Shown piece by piece: positions 18,421 through 27,947 of a stretch of 64,000 nucleotides of DNA; position 1 is the stretch's first letter, and each line of letters opens with the position of its first letter. Both the position numbers and the translations under genes were made by a program. The DNA is from Fibrobacter sp. (lineage in GTDB: Bacteria; Fibrobacterota; Fibrobacteria; Fibrobacterales; Fibrobacteraceae). The stretch spans positions 335,805-399,804 of the forward strand of contig JAFPWY010000004.1 in the NCBI GenBank assembly GCA_017412605.1. Direction: 5' to 3'. Under the pieces are notes generated by a model, which did not search any database, was not told the origin of the DNA, and saw only the letters and a list, made by a program, of their open reading frames with translations.

Positions 18421-18432
18421 AAATAGTGGTTT

Positions 18433-18485
18433 GTGGTTAGTGGTTGGTGGTTAGGATCTAGAGCCTAGAGGTTAGGATCTAGGGG
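18433..18485. repeat. Intergenic repeat, 'TTAGGATCTAGAG' family, copy A
   Basis: Short imperfect tandem units: several TGGTTAG/TGGTTGG steps, then the block GGTTAGGATCTAG occurs twice (18449-18461 and 18470-18482) around GAGCCTAGA. Related strings are at 32236-32273 and 63783-63813. The rest of the gap to 18591 holds a CGCG-TTTTAG-CGCG inverted repeat (near 18512-18525) and GC-rich GAGCCT repeats but no gene. Confidence 0.7.
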
Positions 18486-18591
18486 ATTTTCAATGGAAAT
18501 TTAATTCTTTCGCGTTTTAGCGCGGAGGATGCAAAGTTGTTTATAGGGGTTTTTAGGAGGCCCGAGCCTCGAGCCTGGGGCCCCGAGCCGG

Positions 18592-21500
18592 CTATGCCAT
18601 TTTGCTCGCGTCGATGGTGGTCGTAGCCTCGACCTTGCCGGCAAAGAAGCTGTACGCCGCAGGCACGATGAACAGCGAGAGGAACGTTGCAAACGTAAGG
18701 CCACCGGCGATGGCGATGCCCATCGCGATGCGGCTCGGGGTGCCGGTCATGATGAGCGGCACCGCGCCCAATACTGTTGACAGGCTTGTCATCAGGATTG
18801 GGCGGAAGCGGCGTTCCGCCGCTTGGCGAGCCGCCTCCAGCTTGCTGCAGCCCGTATTCGCTGCAATCTGGTTCGCAAATTCCACAATCAAGATACCGTT
18901 CTTCGTCACAAGCGCAATCAAGAGAATCAGCGCAATCTCGCTGAAAATATTGAGCGTCTGGCCCGTAATGAACAAGAAGGCAAGTGCACCCGCCAAGGCG
19001 AGCGGCACCGTAAAGAAGATGACGAACGGTGCACGGAAACTTTCGAACTGCCCGGCAAGCACGAGGAACACAAGTGCAAGCGCCAGGAGGAACACGATAT
19101 AGAGGCCGCTGGAGCTTTCCTCGAATTCCTTCGAAGACCCGCTCAATGCGGTACTCACGTTCGGGTAATCCTTCAACAGGTGCTTTGCAATACGACGCAT
19201 TTCTTCCACGCCGTCGCCAATCGTCTTGCCCGGCACAAGGCCCGCCTGGATAGTCGCCGCGGAGAATCGATTGAAACGCGGGAGCGACGGCGATGCGGAC
19301 TGTTCGCTGAACGTGATGAAGTTATCGAGGCTCACGAGTTCGCCCTTGCCGTTCTTGACAGTAAGCATCGAAATGTTCTCGGGCATGCTGCGGTACTGGT
19401 ACCCCACCGCACCGATGATATCGTACTGGCGGCCGTCCTTATAGAACTCGCCGTAACTCTGGTCGCTAATCGCAAGCTGCACCGCCTGGGCAATGTCGTT
19501 CACCGACACGCCTTCTTCGTTCGCCTTGTCGCGCAAAATCTCAATATGCAGTTCCGGCTTGGTAAAGCGCAAGTTCGTATTCACCACGCTGAACACAGGG
19601 CTCTTGCTCGCCTCTTCTTCGAACTTGGGCACAAGCGTGCGCAAGATTTCGATGTTCGGAGCCTGCAGCACGAACTGCACCGGAAGGCCGCCGCGCTGCG
19701 TACTGATGCTCTGCGGTTCAAACACCATCACGCGCAAGTCAGGATATTCGTTACCGAGCACCTGAATGGCGCGTGCAATCTCGCTCTGCGGGCGACGCGC
19801 CTTCTTGTCGTCGTTCAAGAAGATTCGCATTCTCGAGTTGCCCGCATTCCACGCACCTGCCTGGATTTCGGAATACTCGTTGGTATCCATGAGCGCAATG
19901 ACTTCTTCGGCAAAGGCATCGGCCATGCGCTTGGTGCGCGTCAGCGTCACGCCCTCGGGCATGTTCATGTTCACCATGACCGCATTGGAATCTTCGGTCG
20001 GAGCCATTTCGCTACTCATGTTGTTGAAGCAGAAATACGCCGCAGCGAGGAGGCCTGCCACAATTGGGAAAAGCAAGAAGCGCAACTTGAGGAACAATCC
20101 GAGAAGCACTGCGTAAACGCGGTTAATCCAGTCAAAGAACGGCTCGGTGATGCGGTAGAACCAGCCTTGCTTCTGGCGGCTGAGGAACTTGGAGCAGAGC
20201 ATCGGTGAAAGCGTGAGTGCGCACAATGTCGAAAGGAATACCGTCCCGATCATCACCGCTACGAACTCGCGGAACAAGAGGCCCGTGGTACCGCCAAGGG
20301 CCAGCACCGGCACGAACACCGCCATCAACACGACCGAAGTCGCAATCACGGCAAAAAAGATTTCGTTTGTGCCCGCGACAGCCGCCTGCTTGGGCGTCAT
20401 GCCGTTTTCAATCTTGTGGTAGATATTCTCCACAATCACGATGGCATCGTCCACGACAAGGCCAATCGCCAAAACCATCGCAAGCAAGGTCAGCACATTG
20501 ATAGAGAACCCGCACAAGTAAAGCACAAAGAAGCTACCGATAACGGCGACAGGCACCACCACCATCGGGATAAGCGTCGTACGCGCCTGGCGCAGGAACG
20601 CGAAGATAATCGCAATCACCAACAAGAACGCGATGAAGATGGTCTGCACCACTTCCTTGATGGATGCGCGGATGTTAATCGAGGTATCGCGGCCATAGAG
20701 GACTTGCACGCCTTCGGGAATTTCGCGGCGGATATCTTCCACGCGCTTGTAAAATTCGTTGGCGATTTCCACATGGTTAGAACCGGGCTGCGCCATCAAT
20801 GCGAGCGTGATGGAGTTCTTGCCATTGCGCCTAAAGCCCGTGCGCGTATCCTTCGGTTCGTAATGGATGTCGGCTACATCCGAAATGCGAATGACCGTAC
20901 CATCGGCAGCCGTCTTTACTGCAATGTTTTCGAATGATTTCGGGTCCAAAATGCGACCCAGCGTGCGGATAGAAAGCGTCGTCTCGCTTCCTTCGATAGA
21001 ACCGGAGGGCAGTTCCAGGTTGCCCTTCTTGAGCGCAGCCGACATCTCGGCACCGGAAACACCCAACGCCTGCAAGCGTACCGGATCAATCCACAAGCGA
21101 ACCGTCGGACGTTTCTCGCCCCAAATAGCAACTTCGGACACGCCATTGATTGTCTGCAGGCGTTCCTTCACAAAGTTATTGGCGATTTCGGAGACTTCCA
21201 TCGGGTCGAGCTTGTCGCTCACAAGGCTCACCATCAGAATCGGGTCGTTGTCGCTATCGGACTTGTAGACCGTCGGCTCGTCCACGTCGTCGGGGAGCCT
21301 GCGGCGCACACGGCTCACGCGGTCGCGGATTTCATTCGCGGCCGCTTCCAAATCCATGCCGGTTTCAAATTCAATGTTGATGAAGGAGAAACCATCGCGG
21401 CTCGTAGACGTAAGCGCCTTGATTCCGGAAGCACTGTTGATGGACGCTTCCAAAATTTCGGTCACTTCGGCTTCCACCACCGCAGCGTTCGCACCAGGGT

Positions 21501-21651
21501 AAGATGTACGCACCTGGATAAGCGGGTAGTCCACATTCGGGTATTCACGCACGCCCAAGTTGGAGGCACCAAAAGCACCGAGCAAGATGATGACCAGCGC
21601 CATCACCGTCATGAGCACCGGACGACGTACGGATAGGTTCGCTACACTCAT
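18592..21651 (-). CDS. RND multidrug efflux transporter, inner-membrane subunit (AcrB/MexB type)
   Basis: 1019 aa, normal for HAE1-family pumps. It starts SVRRPVLMTVMALVIILLGAF (first membrane helix), has two large periplasmic loops and two six-helix bundles. The proton-relay pair is in GLVVDDAIVIVENI (transmembrane helix 4), and helix 10 carries the conserved Lys in LVTKNGILIVEFAN. Pumps of this family exchange protons for drugs, bile salts or lipids and work with an adaptor and a TolC channel. The adaptor gene lies 7 nt upstream in the same operon. No channel gene is adjacent; a TolC-like gene is at 59040-60446. Confidence 0.95.
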   Translation of the reverse strand: MSVANLSVRRPVLMTVMALVIILLGAFGASNLGVREYPNVDYPLIQVRTSYPGANAAVVEAEVTEILEASINSASGIKALTSTSRDGFSFINIEFETGMDLEAAANEIRDRVSRVRRRLPDDVDEPTVYKSDSDNDPILMVSLVSDKLDPMEVSEIANNFVKERLQTINGVSEVAIWGEKRPTVRLWIDPVRLQALGVSGAEMSAALKKGNLELPSGSIEGSETTLSIRTLGRILDPKSFENIAVKTAADGTVIRISDVADIHYEPKDTRTGFRRNGKNSITLALMAQPGSNHVEIANEFYKRVEDIRREIPEGVQVLYGRDTSINIRASIKEVVQTIFIAFLLVIAIIFAFLRQARTTLIPMVVVPVAVIGSFFVLYLCGFSINVLTLLAMVLAIGLVVDDAIVIVENIYHKIENGMTPKQAAVAGTNEIFFAVIATSVVLMAVFVPVLALGGTTGLLFREFVAVMIGTVFLSTLCALTLSPMLCSKFLSRQKQGWFYRITEPFFDWINRVYAVLLGLFLKLRFLLFPIVAGLLAAAYFCFNNMSSEMAPTEDSNAVMVNMNMPEGVTLTRTKRMADAFAEEVIALMDTNEYSEIQAGAWNAGNSRMRIFLNDDKKARRPQSEIARAIQVLGNEYPDLRVMVFEPQSISTQRGGLPVQFVLQAPNIEILRTLVPKFEEEASKSPVFSVVNTNLRFTKPELHIEILRDKANEEGVSVNDIAQAVQLAISDQSYGEFYKDGRQYDIIGAVGYQYRSMPENISMLTVKNGKGELVSLDNFITFSEQSASPSLPRFNRFSAATIQAGLVPGKTIGDGVEEMRRIAKHLLKDYPNVSTALSGSSKEFEESSSGLYIVFLLALALVFLVLAGQFESFRAPFVIFFTVPLALAGALAFLFITGQTLNIFSEIALILLIALVTKNGILIVEFANQIAANTGCSKLEAARQAAERRFRPILMTSLSTVLGAVPLIMTGTPSRIAMGIAIAGGLTFATFLSLFIVPAAYSFFAGKVEATTTIDASKMA

Positions 21652-21658
21652 CGCTCCC

Positions 21659-22771
21659 CTACTCCACTTCGTAATCGGTATTGTGGCGGATTTCGCGGAT
21701 ACGCACGGAAATTCCCTCGCGCAAGCTGATCAGGCCGGAAGTAATCACGGTATCACCCTCGTCGAGGCCGGCAGTCACATCGACTGCAATCGGAGTGCGG
21801 AGGCCTGTTTCGACATGCTTGATTTTTGCCTTGCCGCCAGTCGCCACGAACACATAAGCACCATCTTTATCCAGCGTAAAAGCTTCTGCCGGAATCGGGA
21901 TGCTCTTGGCCATTCCCGACTGCATCGACACATTCACTTTCGCATAGGAACCTGCCAAAAGTTCGCCATTCGCATTGTCGACCTCCACCATCACCCGGCG
22001 GGTACGGCTGCTTTCGGAAAGCGAAGCCTCGAGCGCCTTCACCACGCCCGACTTGGAAATATTGCGTTCCTCGTCCTTGACATCGACCGCATCGCCCACA
22101 TTGAGGCTGGACGCATAGCGCTGCGGGAGAGCAAACTTGGCCTTGAGATATTCCACATCGCTGAGGGTAGCAATCGAAGTTCCCGTCGTAAGCCAGGCCC
22201 CTACCGACACGTTCACGAATCCGAGCCGGCCCGCAAACGGAGCTCGGACTTCGGTCTTTGCAATTTGCGCCTTGATAAGTTCCACAGATGCTTCGGTCGA
22301 CTTGAGCGAGGCCTCGGCACTTTCCATGTCGGCCTTGGTAGCTCCGTCCTTTTCGAAAAGCGTCTTTACACGGTCGAATTTCTGCTGTGCGAGTTGCTGG
22401 TTCGATTCGGCCTGCTTGAGTTGCGCCTTGAGTTCGGAATCGTCAATCTTTGCAAGGAGAGCACCCTTCTGCACCTGGGCCCCGTCCTTCGCATAAAGGT
22501 TCATGAGCCTGCCAGACGTAGCCGCCGTAAGTTCCACGCTGTTCTTGGGTTCAAGCGTCGCCATCGCAGAGAATGTCTTGTTTGCCGAATGCGCCTCGGC
22601 GATATAGCCTTCCACCGCAATTTCACGAGCCGGTTTGCCGCCAGGGCCACCCTTTCCACCAGGACCGCCCTTGCCCTGGGGAGCACCGCCCGGAGCGCCG
22701 GAATCACCACCGGAACACGCAACAAGAGCTATAATCGTCAAAGAAAAAAGGGTTTTCAAGAGATGTCGCAT
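21659..22771 (-). CDS. RND efflux periplasmic adaptor (membrane fusion) lipoprotein
   Basis: 370 aa. I start at ATG 22769-22771, where a lipoprotein signal begins (lipobox LVAC, Cys 19); the longer frame adds 26 residues with no signal character. A Gly/Pro-rich linker (PGGAPQGKGGPGGKGGPGG) follows. Then come the lipoyl half-motif (SGRLMNLYAKDGAQVQKGALLAKID), a long alpha-hairpin of Ala/Lys/Glu heptads, the second lipoyl half (VRAPFAGRLGFVNVSVG) and beta-barrel and membrane-proximal domains. It bridges the RND pump to an outer-membrane channel. It is the first gene of a two-gene operon with the transporter. Confidence 0.93.
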   Translation of the reverse strand: MRHLLKTLFSLTIIALVACSGGDSGAPGGAPQGKGGPGGKGGPGGKPAREIAVEGYIAEAHSANKTFSAMATLEPKNSVELTAATSGRLMNLYAKDGAQVQKGALLAKIDDSELKAQLKQAESNQQLAQQKFDRVKTLFEKDGATKADMESAEASLKSTEASVELIKAQIAKTEVRAPFAGRLGFVNVSVGAWLTTGTSIATLSDVEYLKAKFALPQRYASSLNVGDAVDVKDEERNISKSGVVKALEASLSESSRTRRVMVEVDNANGELLAGSYAKVNVSMQSGMAKSIPIPAEAFTLDKDGAYVFVATGGKAKIKHVETGLRTPIAVDVTAGLDEGDTVITSGLISLREGISVRIREIRHNTDYEVE

Positions 22772-22900
22772 ACGGAATAACTTTTGTCCAGATTTTTGTT
22801 TCCTGTTTAGATGCCCAACCCAGTCTATACGTTGCAAAAAAAAGTCCAATCGTAAAAAAACTTGGAGTTTGCTAATTTAGCAAAAAAAAGGAATGTTTAT

Positions 22901-24037
22901 TTAGTTCCAGCCGAATTCCGAGCGAATCCACGCACTCAGGTTCTCCGCGTCTTCTGCGGCCTTCTCCTTATTCGGATGACCGACAAAGCCTAGCGGGGAG
23001 TCCCCTCTCGGTTCAAAGGAAAAGCGGTACAAATTCTTCACTCCCCGTTTTTCAAGGATTTTCTTTGCCACATTCAGGAACCGGCGACATTGGGTCTTGT
23101 AATCTCCCACCAGCATCGGGCCATCCAGCAGCACTATTTTTGCCATCGGATGGTACGAACGGATGCTCTTGATAAACCTTACCGTGGCATTCACGAAGCC
23201 GGCCGAATCATTCATGCCACTTGCAAAATCGTTCGTTCCCAGATTCACAACGACTATATCCGGATGCCATTTGTTATGATCCCATTGATCGAACAAACTC
23301 CAATTCGTTCCAATTTTCTCGTACACAGCAGGCAGAAGATTTGACGTAGTCCCATCGTAATTGAGGAAAATTCCATGCCCTCCACTACAAATGTTATGAG
23401 CTTCTGCATTGAGGATTTTTGCAGTCTGCCCAGCATAGCCATAATACGAGCTTTCATGAATGAGTCCCGATTCCTCGTCTTGGTCAGTGAGCAGCACCTC
23501 TGCGCCGCAAGTTATGGAGTTCCCGATAAACTCCATTTTCCGTTTAGGCACCGCAGGCAAAAGACCCTTTTCTGCACGCCCCAACATGCGGAAGCCATAG
23601 AAATACACTTCTCCAACATTGCTTTCGCTCCTTTTATACAAGGTAATCACGTGCTTGCCATAAGGCAGTTCGGCAACAACCGGCACCATAGGAGTTTTTT
23701 CGTCTTCACCGAGCGACTTCGATTCTATTACCGAAGAAGGATCCTCTTCCCCGTCAACAAATACATCTAGATAAACAAGACCATTTGTCCTGATTTTCGC
23801 TTCTAGCGCCGAGCCAACAAAGGCTATCGTCACTGCAGTAGCCGACCACGACAAAACCGCGGAGTCACCCTCGCCATAACCAATTCGCCCGGAGTATTGC
23901 AAATCGTCTGAATCATACGGGACCCAGGTCCATTCAATGGCCTGAAAGTCACCTTCATTAATATCAGAATATTGTATGCTGTTACTGCAAGATACAAAGA
24001 AAAAAGCAAGCGTTATAGAGAGAAAAAAAATCTTCAT
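22901..24037 (-). CDS. CE2-like SGNH acetyl-esterase lipoprotein
   Basis: 378 aa. Lipoprotein signal with lipobox FVSC (Cys 17). Residues about 20-155 form a beta jelly-roll (YSGRIGYG...; GFRMLGR) as in carbohydrate esterase family 2; residues 165-378 are an SGNH hydrolase. Block I is GNSITCG with nucleophile Ser 174, NLGTND (265-270) is block III, and the catalytic His is 354 in GHPN. CE2 enzymes remove acetyl groups from xylan and gluco-oligosaccharides and use a Ser-His dyad, in line with the absence of an obvious DxxH here. The lipid anchor places it on a membrane surface. In a plant-fibre degrader, deacetylation of hemicellulose is likely. The 128 nt between the stop and the adaptor start contain A/T-runs and a weak hairpin near 22872-22887. 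Confidence 0.85.
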   Translation of the reverse strand: MKIFFLSITLAFFFVSCSNSIQYSDINEGDFQAIEWTWVPYDSDDLQYSGRIGYGEGDSAVLSWSATAVTIAFVGSALEAKIRTNGLVYLDVFVDGEEDPSSVIESKSLGEDEKTPMVPVVAELPYGKHVITLYKRSESNVGEVYFYGFRMLGRAEKGLLPAVPKRKMEFIGNSITCGAEVLLTDQDEESGLIHESSYYGYAGQTAKILNAEAHNICSGGHGIFLNYDGTTSNLLPAVYEKIGTNWSLFDQWDHNKWHPDIVVVNLGTNDFASGMNDSAGFVNATVRFIKSIRSYHPMAKIVLLDGPMLVGDYKTQCRRFLNVAKKILEKRGVKNLYRFSFEPRGDSPLGFVGHPNKEKAAEDAENLSAWIRSEFGWN

Positions 24038-24054
24038 AACGTCCAGCTTTTTTA

Positions 24055-24765
24055 CTAGAACTTCACGTTCACACTGAGACCGCTTCCATCCTCTGTGAAC
24101 TCAGGCAGAAAACGCACCCTTTCCGAGAACGACTTCGATGAAGTCGCACGGTAGACGCGCATGACGTCCAACACGGAAATTACACGGTTGAGAACGAGCG
24201 CACCAATGGACGCCTGGAATACAATGCGGGAAATGCGGTAGTGGCTCAGCCTATTCTTGTATTCGTCAATATGTTCCGTCGTTTCGGGATTGTCGCTGGA
24301 GCCCCAGTCCCACAGGATGCTGGAATCGAACTCGTCATCAATCTTCTTGCCGGAACGAATCATCGCCTGGTTGTAATCCTCGTTCATGTCCGGGGACGAA
24401 TTCTGCCCGTCGACGCCGCCACGGCTGCGGTAATCCCCCACCGTATTGAGGAGCGAGACATCCTTGCTGTTCGTATTCAAGCCAGCATGGCGCACCGCGT
24501 AATCATGAGCAGAAGTTATGTAGCGGTTTCCGATGACATAGGAACCGATAGCCGTAATCCAGAGGGCCGCATCAACCCAGACAAAAGGACGCACCATCTT
24601 CTGTTCCCCCAGATACAGTTCGCCCATACCCGGAAGAAGCGCCGACGCACCCAGCCCAAGAAAAAGACTCTTGTCGTGATTACGGCTCACATTCTCGTCA
24701 ACCGAAATCACGATTTGCGAAAAAGAGGCTGTTACAGCAAACAAAACGAGCAGGATAAGACGCAT
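24055..24765 (-). CDS. Exported membrane protein, DUF5683-like (236 aa)
   Basis: Signal peptide at residues 1-16 (ends SFSQ), then a segment GLGASALLPGMGELYLGEQKM that matches the 'PG-GQLY-G' signature of DUF5683-type proteins, followed by two hydrophobic helices and a final helix pair near residues 175-205. The next gene upstream encodes a larger relative, and their stop and start codons share one base (TGATG), so they are translationally coupled. The two probably act together at the inner membrane or envelope. Function unknown. Confidence 0.7.
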   Translation of the reverse strand: MRLILLVLFAVTASFSQIVISVDENVSRNHDKSLFLGLGASALLPGMGELYLGEQKMVRPFVWVDAALWITAIGSYVIGNRYITSAHDYAVRHAGLNTNSKDVSLLNTVGDYRSRGGVDGQNSSPDMNEDYNQAMIRSGKKIDDEFDSSILWDWGSSDNPETTEHIDEYKNRLSHYRISRIVFQASIGALVLNRVISVLDVMRVYRATSSKSFSERVRFLPEFTEDGSGLSVNVKF

Positions 24766-26168
24766 CAGAATCCCCAGGAGGCGCGGACATCCACACCAAA
24801 CCCGTTAAAGAAGGAAAGTCCGCTATCAAAGTGCAACCGGTCGTACCAAGAAAGATCCTCTTCGTACAGGGACTTGTTATGCGAATGCGCCGTAAACGCA
24901 GCATCTACAGCGGAAATCAAGTGGTTGAGGATCAATCCACCAATAAACCACGCCTGCATGTCGGCCAGGTCATTGGCCTCGTTACGCATGGAGCGGTACT
25001 TGTTGCGGTTGCTGGACTGGCCGAGTTCCACAATCTCGGAGTTCGGGTCTTCCAGGCCAAGCGCATCGACCGTCGCCACGCTGTCCACGTCGTCCCAGCC
25101 GAGTACATACGTTGCACCGCCAATAATCTGGTACACTTCGGAAGCCTCATAGAAGCCAGCCTTACGTTCCTTCTTCAGTTTCTGCGGATTGTCGCCAAAA
25201 GCACGTTTGTGGTCGGTTTCCTTTTCATAAGGGAGTTGCCGGCCAGAATAGCATCCGCGGTTGTTGCCCGTGCCATACAAGGCTTCGCAGAAAGACTGAC
25301 GGCTGCTCATGTAGCGTTCGACAAAGCGGGAATCTTGAGACGCATCGTCCAGGGACGTGAACAGGTCGTACATGGCATTCTCGTAACGGCCAATGGAATA
25401 ATGCGCATCTGCAAACTTCTTGTACTTTTTCACTTGCTCGTCGTAGCGGTAGACCGTGTTATAGTACCACCCCGCCCACAAGCCGGCTTCGAGAGCCAGG
25501 TAGATCACGCCACGGGCATAAGTGAACTTGGAGCCGCCCACATAGAGCTGACCGCTGCCCGGAACAACAAGGGACATGAACAAAGCCTTGCGCGGGCTCT
25601 TGTACTTACCCTTCATCTCGTCGATACCGTGAACCTTGGAAACCTTGACCGGACCGAGCAGATCTCGACGGCTCATACTGGAAGAAGAAAGGGCCGAAGC
25701 CTGTTCGGAACTGCTGGAACTGAGAGCAGCAAGGGAATCCTGCTTTTTGGCTCTCTCCATAGCGGCGTTTACCGCAGCAATATATTCCTTCACCTTTGTG
25801 GAATCAACCGCGGCAGAATCGACCTTGGCAGAATCGGCAACTGCGGAGTCCTGAACAGCCAAACTGGAAGAAACCGGAACTTCCATACTACTCGAAGAAA
25901 CAACAACAGAGCTTGACACAGGAGTCACACTACTGGAACTGGGCTTTTGAACCAGGATGCTACTGGAACTGACCGCAGCACTGGAAACCGGTGCGGGGGT
26001 CGCTGCGGGAGCCACGCTACTTGAACTCGGGACCGCTTTCACAGAATCAGCAGACTGCTGAGCAGCCTCCGCCTCGAATTCCGCAAACAGGTCGCGGGTC
26101 TGGGCAAAGGACTGCGCCACAAAAACACTAGCCACACAGGCAAAAAGAGAAAAGGCAAAATTGCGCAT
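24765..26168 (-). CDS. Exported Ser-rich protein with DUF5683-like membrane domain (467 aa)
   Basis: Signal peptide (residues 1-22, AQSFAQ). Residues about 45-130 are low complexity: repeated SSSS blocks mixed with Val, Pro and Ala, then Asp-Ser-Ala repeats, like the linkers in Fibrobacter secreted enzymes. Residues about 190-260 contain KALFMSLVVPGSGQLYVGG and hydrophobic helices of a DUF5683-like domain. The C-terminal part is soluble with a few Cys (CEALYGTGNNRGCY) that may form a disulphide. It is coupled to the smaller paralogue downstream. I infer an envelope scaffold role; nothing enzymatic is visible. Confidence 0.75.
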   Translation of the reverse strand: MRNFAFSLFACVASVFVAQSFAQTRDLFAEFEAEAAQQSADSVKAVPSSSSVAPAATPAPVSSAAVSSSSILVQKPSSSSVTPVSSSVVVSSSSMEVPVSSSLAVQDSAVADSAKVDSAAVDSTKVKEYIAAVNAAMERAKKQDSLAALSSSSSEQASALSSSSMSRRDLLGPVKVSKVHGIDEMKGKYKSPRKALFMSLVVPGSGQLYVGGSKFTYARGVIYLALEAGLWAGWYYNTVYRYDEQVKKYKKFADAHYSIGRYENAMYDLFTSLDDASQDSRFVERYMSSRQSFCEALYGTGNNRGCYSGRQLPYEKETDHKRAFGDNPQKLKKERKAGFYEASEVYQIIGGATYVLGWDDVDSVATVDALGLEDPNSEIVELGQSSNRNKYRSMRNEANDLADMQAWFIGGLILNHLISAVDAAFTAHSHNKSLYEEDLSWYDRLHFDSGLSFFNGFGVDVRASWGF

Positions 26169-26240
26169 ACACCGCTAAAATAGCAAATGTATGCGCAATC
26201 TAGCCAATACAAACGTTCAAATTAGGCCGGAAAGGCTCAA

Positions 26241-27947
26241 CTAACCGGGGAATCGACGGTTCACGTGCGCTTCGACGACGTTCACCACGTAGTCGCCCAG
26301 CTTTTCGCAGTCGTTCACCACGTCCATGTAGTGGACGCCCATCTGGTAGCTGTATTCCTGGTTCTCGATATCGGTGACGTTCTTCTCCTTGAGGAGCTTG
26401 CGGTAGTCGTTGATTTCGTTTTCCAGGTTCAGCGTGCGGTTCGCATCGGCCGATGCATGGTCGCTAATGACATCGATCATGTTCGTAAGCGCACTGTCGC
26501 AAAGCTGCATAATGTGCTTGATATGGCCGTACTGGTTTTCGGTAAAGTCATCCTTGCTGCGGAACTTGCGGTTGATGGCACGGGCCATGTTGTAGCAGGC
26601 ATCGCCGATACTCTCGATTTCGGAAATCTCGCGGAGCATCGCCTGGATGATCGTCTTACTTTCAGGACTCAGGCGGCCTTCCGAAACCTTGTTCAGGTAG
26701 TTCGCAATCTCGATTTCCATACTATCGCTGATGCCTTCGCACTTCTCGATACGGGCGAACAGTTTCACGAAATCGTTTTCATCCTTCATCTCGAGCAGTT
26801 CGGGCACCATGCGGAACATCTTCTGCGTGCGGACTGCGAACAAGTTAATTTCCTTGCGGGCTTCAAAGAGCGAAAGTTCTGCAGTGCTCATGAGGCCAGC
26901 GCTGATAAACTTGACCTTGAAATCTTCGCCGTCTTCCTTTTCGCGGATAATCTTGCAGATGAGTTTTTCCATCGGCTTGATGAACCAGATGAGGATAAGC
27001 ACGTTGCAGAGGTTGAATGCCGTATGGAAGGCAGATAGCGCGTAGGTCACACGGACGCTCGCCTGGGCAACTTCTTCTTCGGTATGCGGCACGAACGTCG
27101 GGTCGAACCCCACGATGCTGCACACCATGTTCACGAACGGGCGGAACACTATCAATACCCACACCACGCCGAACACGTTGAAGAGCATGTGGGCCAAAGC
27201 CGCGCGCCTTGCCTGCGTACTAGCCGAAAGGGCCGCGAGGTTCGATGTCACCGTGGTACCGATGTTTTCGCCCATCACGAGCGCAATGCCCTGGTAAATC
27301 GGGAGCACGCCGCTACTGCAGAGCAAGAGCGTAATCGCCATGATGGCCGCAGACGACTGCACGCACATGGTAAGGATGCTACCCAATAGCAAGAACAGGA
27401 GCGTGCTGAAGATCCCCCAGCCGCCGGTCGTCGAAAAGAAGTTGATGACGGCCTGGTTGTGAGCCAGGTCCATCGCCACGGCATTCTCGCGCAGCGTGGT
27501 AAGGCCCAGGAACATGAACGCGAAACCGAACACGAATTCGCCGATACTCTTGGTCGAGTTCTTCTTGGTGTAAGAAAGGATGATGCCGAGGGCGAAGAAG
27601 GGCCACACCACCGAGCTCATGTTGAACTGGAACCCGAATATCGACATGATCCACGCCGTGGCTGTGGTACCGATGTTCGCGCCCATAATAACAGGAATGG
27701 CCTGACTCAACGTGAGCAGGCCAGCATTAACGAAACTTACGGTGAGGACGGTCGTAGCGGTAGAAGACTGCACCGAGGCCGTAACGAACGTGCCTGTGAG
27801 GAGGCCTCCGATACGGTGCTTGGTCATGGTACCAAGGACTGCGCGGAGGTGTCCGCCAGTGAGTTTCTGCAAGCCTTCACTCATCGTCTTCATGCCGAAC
27901 ATGAGGAGCGCAAGGCAACCAATCATTTTAAGAATTGCAAGAATCAT
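26241..27947 (-). CDS. Na+/phosphate cotransporter with C-terminal PhoU-like domain (copy 1)
   Basis: 568 aa. The membrane part carries the two inverted QSS repeats of the NaPi-II/NptA family: VQSSTATTVLTVSFVNAGLL and VQSSAAIMAITLLLCSSG. Residues about 350-568 are a cytoplasmic helical PhoU-like domain (EIESIGDACYNMARAI; VNDCEKLGDYVVNVVEAH). These proteins import phosphate with sodium; the PhoU-like part is thought to control flux. The start overlaps the stop of the sensor kinase by 4 nt (ATGA), so regulator, kinase and transporter form one operon. A close paralogue is at 30345-32051. Confidence 0.93.
   Translation of the reverse strand: MILAILKMIGCLALLMFGMKTMSEGLQKLTGGHLRAVLGTMTKHRIGGLLTGTFVTASVQSSTATTVLTVSFVNAGLLTLSQAIPVIMGANIGTTATAWIMSIFGFQFNMSSVVWPFFALGIILSYTKKNSTKSIGEFVFGFAFMFLGLTTLRENAVAMDLAHNQAVINFFSTTGGWGIFSTLLFLLLGSILTMCVQSSAAIMAITLLLCSSGVLPIYQGIALVMGENIGTTVTSNLAALSASTQARRAALAHMLFNVFGVVWVLIVFRPFVNMVCSIVGFDPTFVPHTEEEVAQASVRVTYALSAFHTAFNLCNVLILIWFIKPMEKLICKIIREKEDGEDFKVKFISAGLMSTAELSLFEARKEINLFAVRTQKMFRMVPELLEMKDENDFVKLFARIEKCEGISDSMEIEIANYLNKVSEGRLSPESKTIIQAMLREISEIESIGDACYNMARAINRKFRSKDDFTENQYGHIKHIMQLCDSALTNMIDVISDHASADANRTLNLENEINDYRKLLKEKNVTDIENQEYSYQMGVHYMDVVNDCEKLGDYVVNVVEAHVNRRFPG

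Noticed and set aside
16870..18426. Plus-strand frame of 518 aa opposite ettA
   Set aside because: Shadow of EttA; no recognisable motif. Similar shadows at 18823-20208, 24831-25916, 30369-31880, 37289-38956, 42412-43734, 45310-46686, 50678-52021, 52435-54006 and 61836-63578 were rejected for the same reason.
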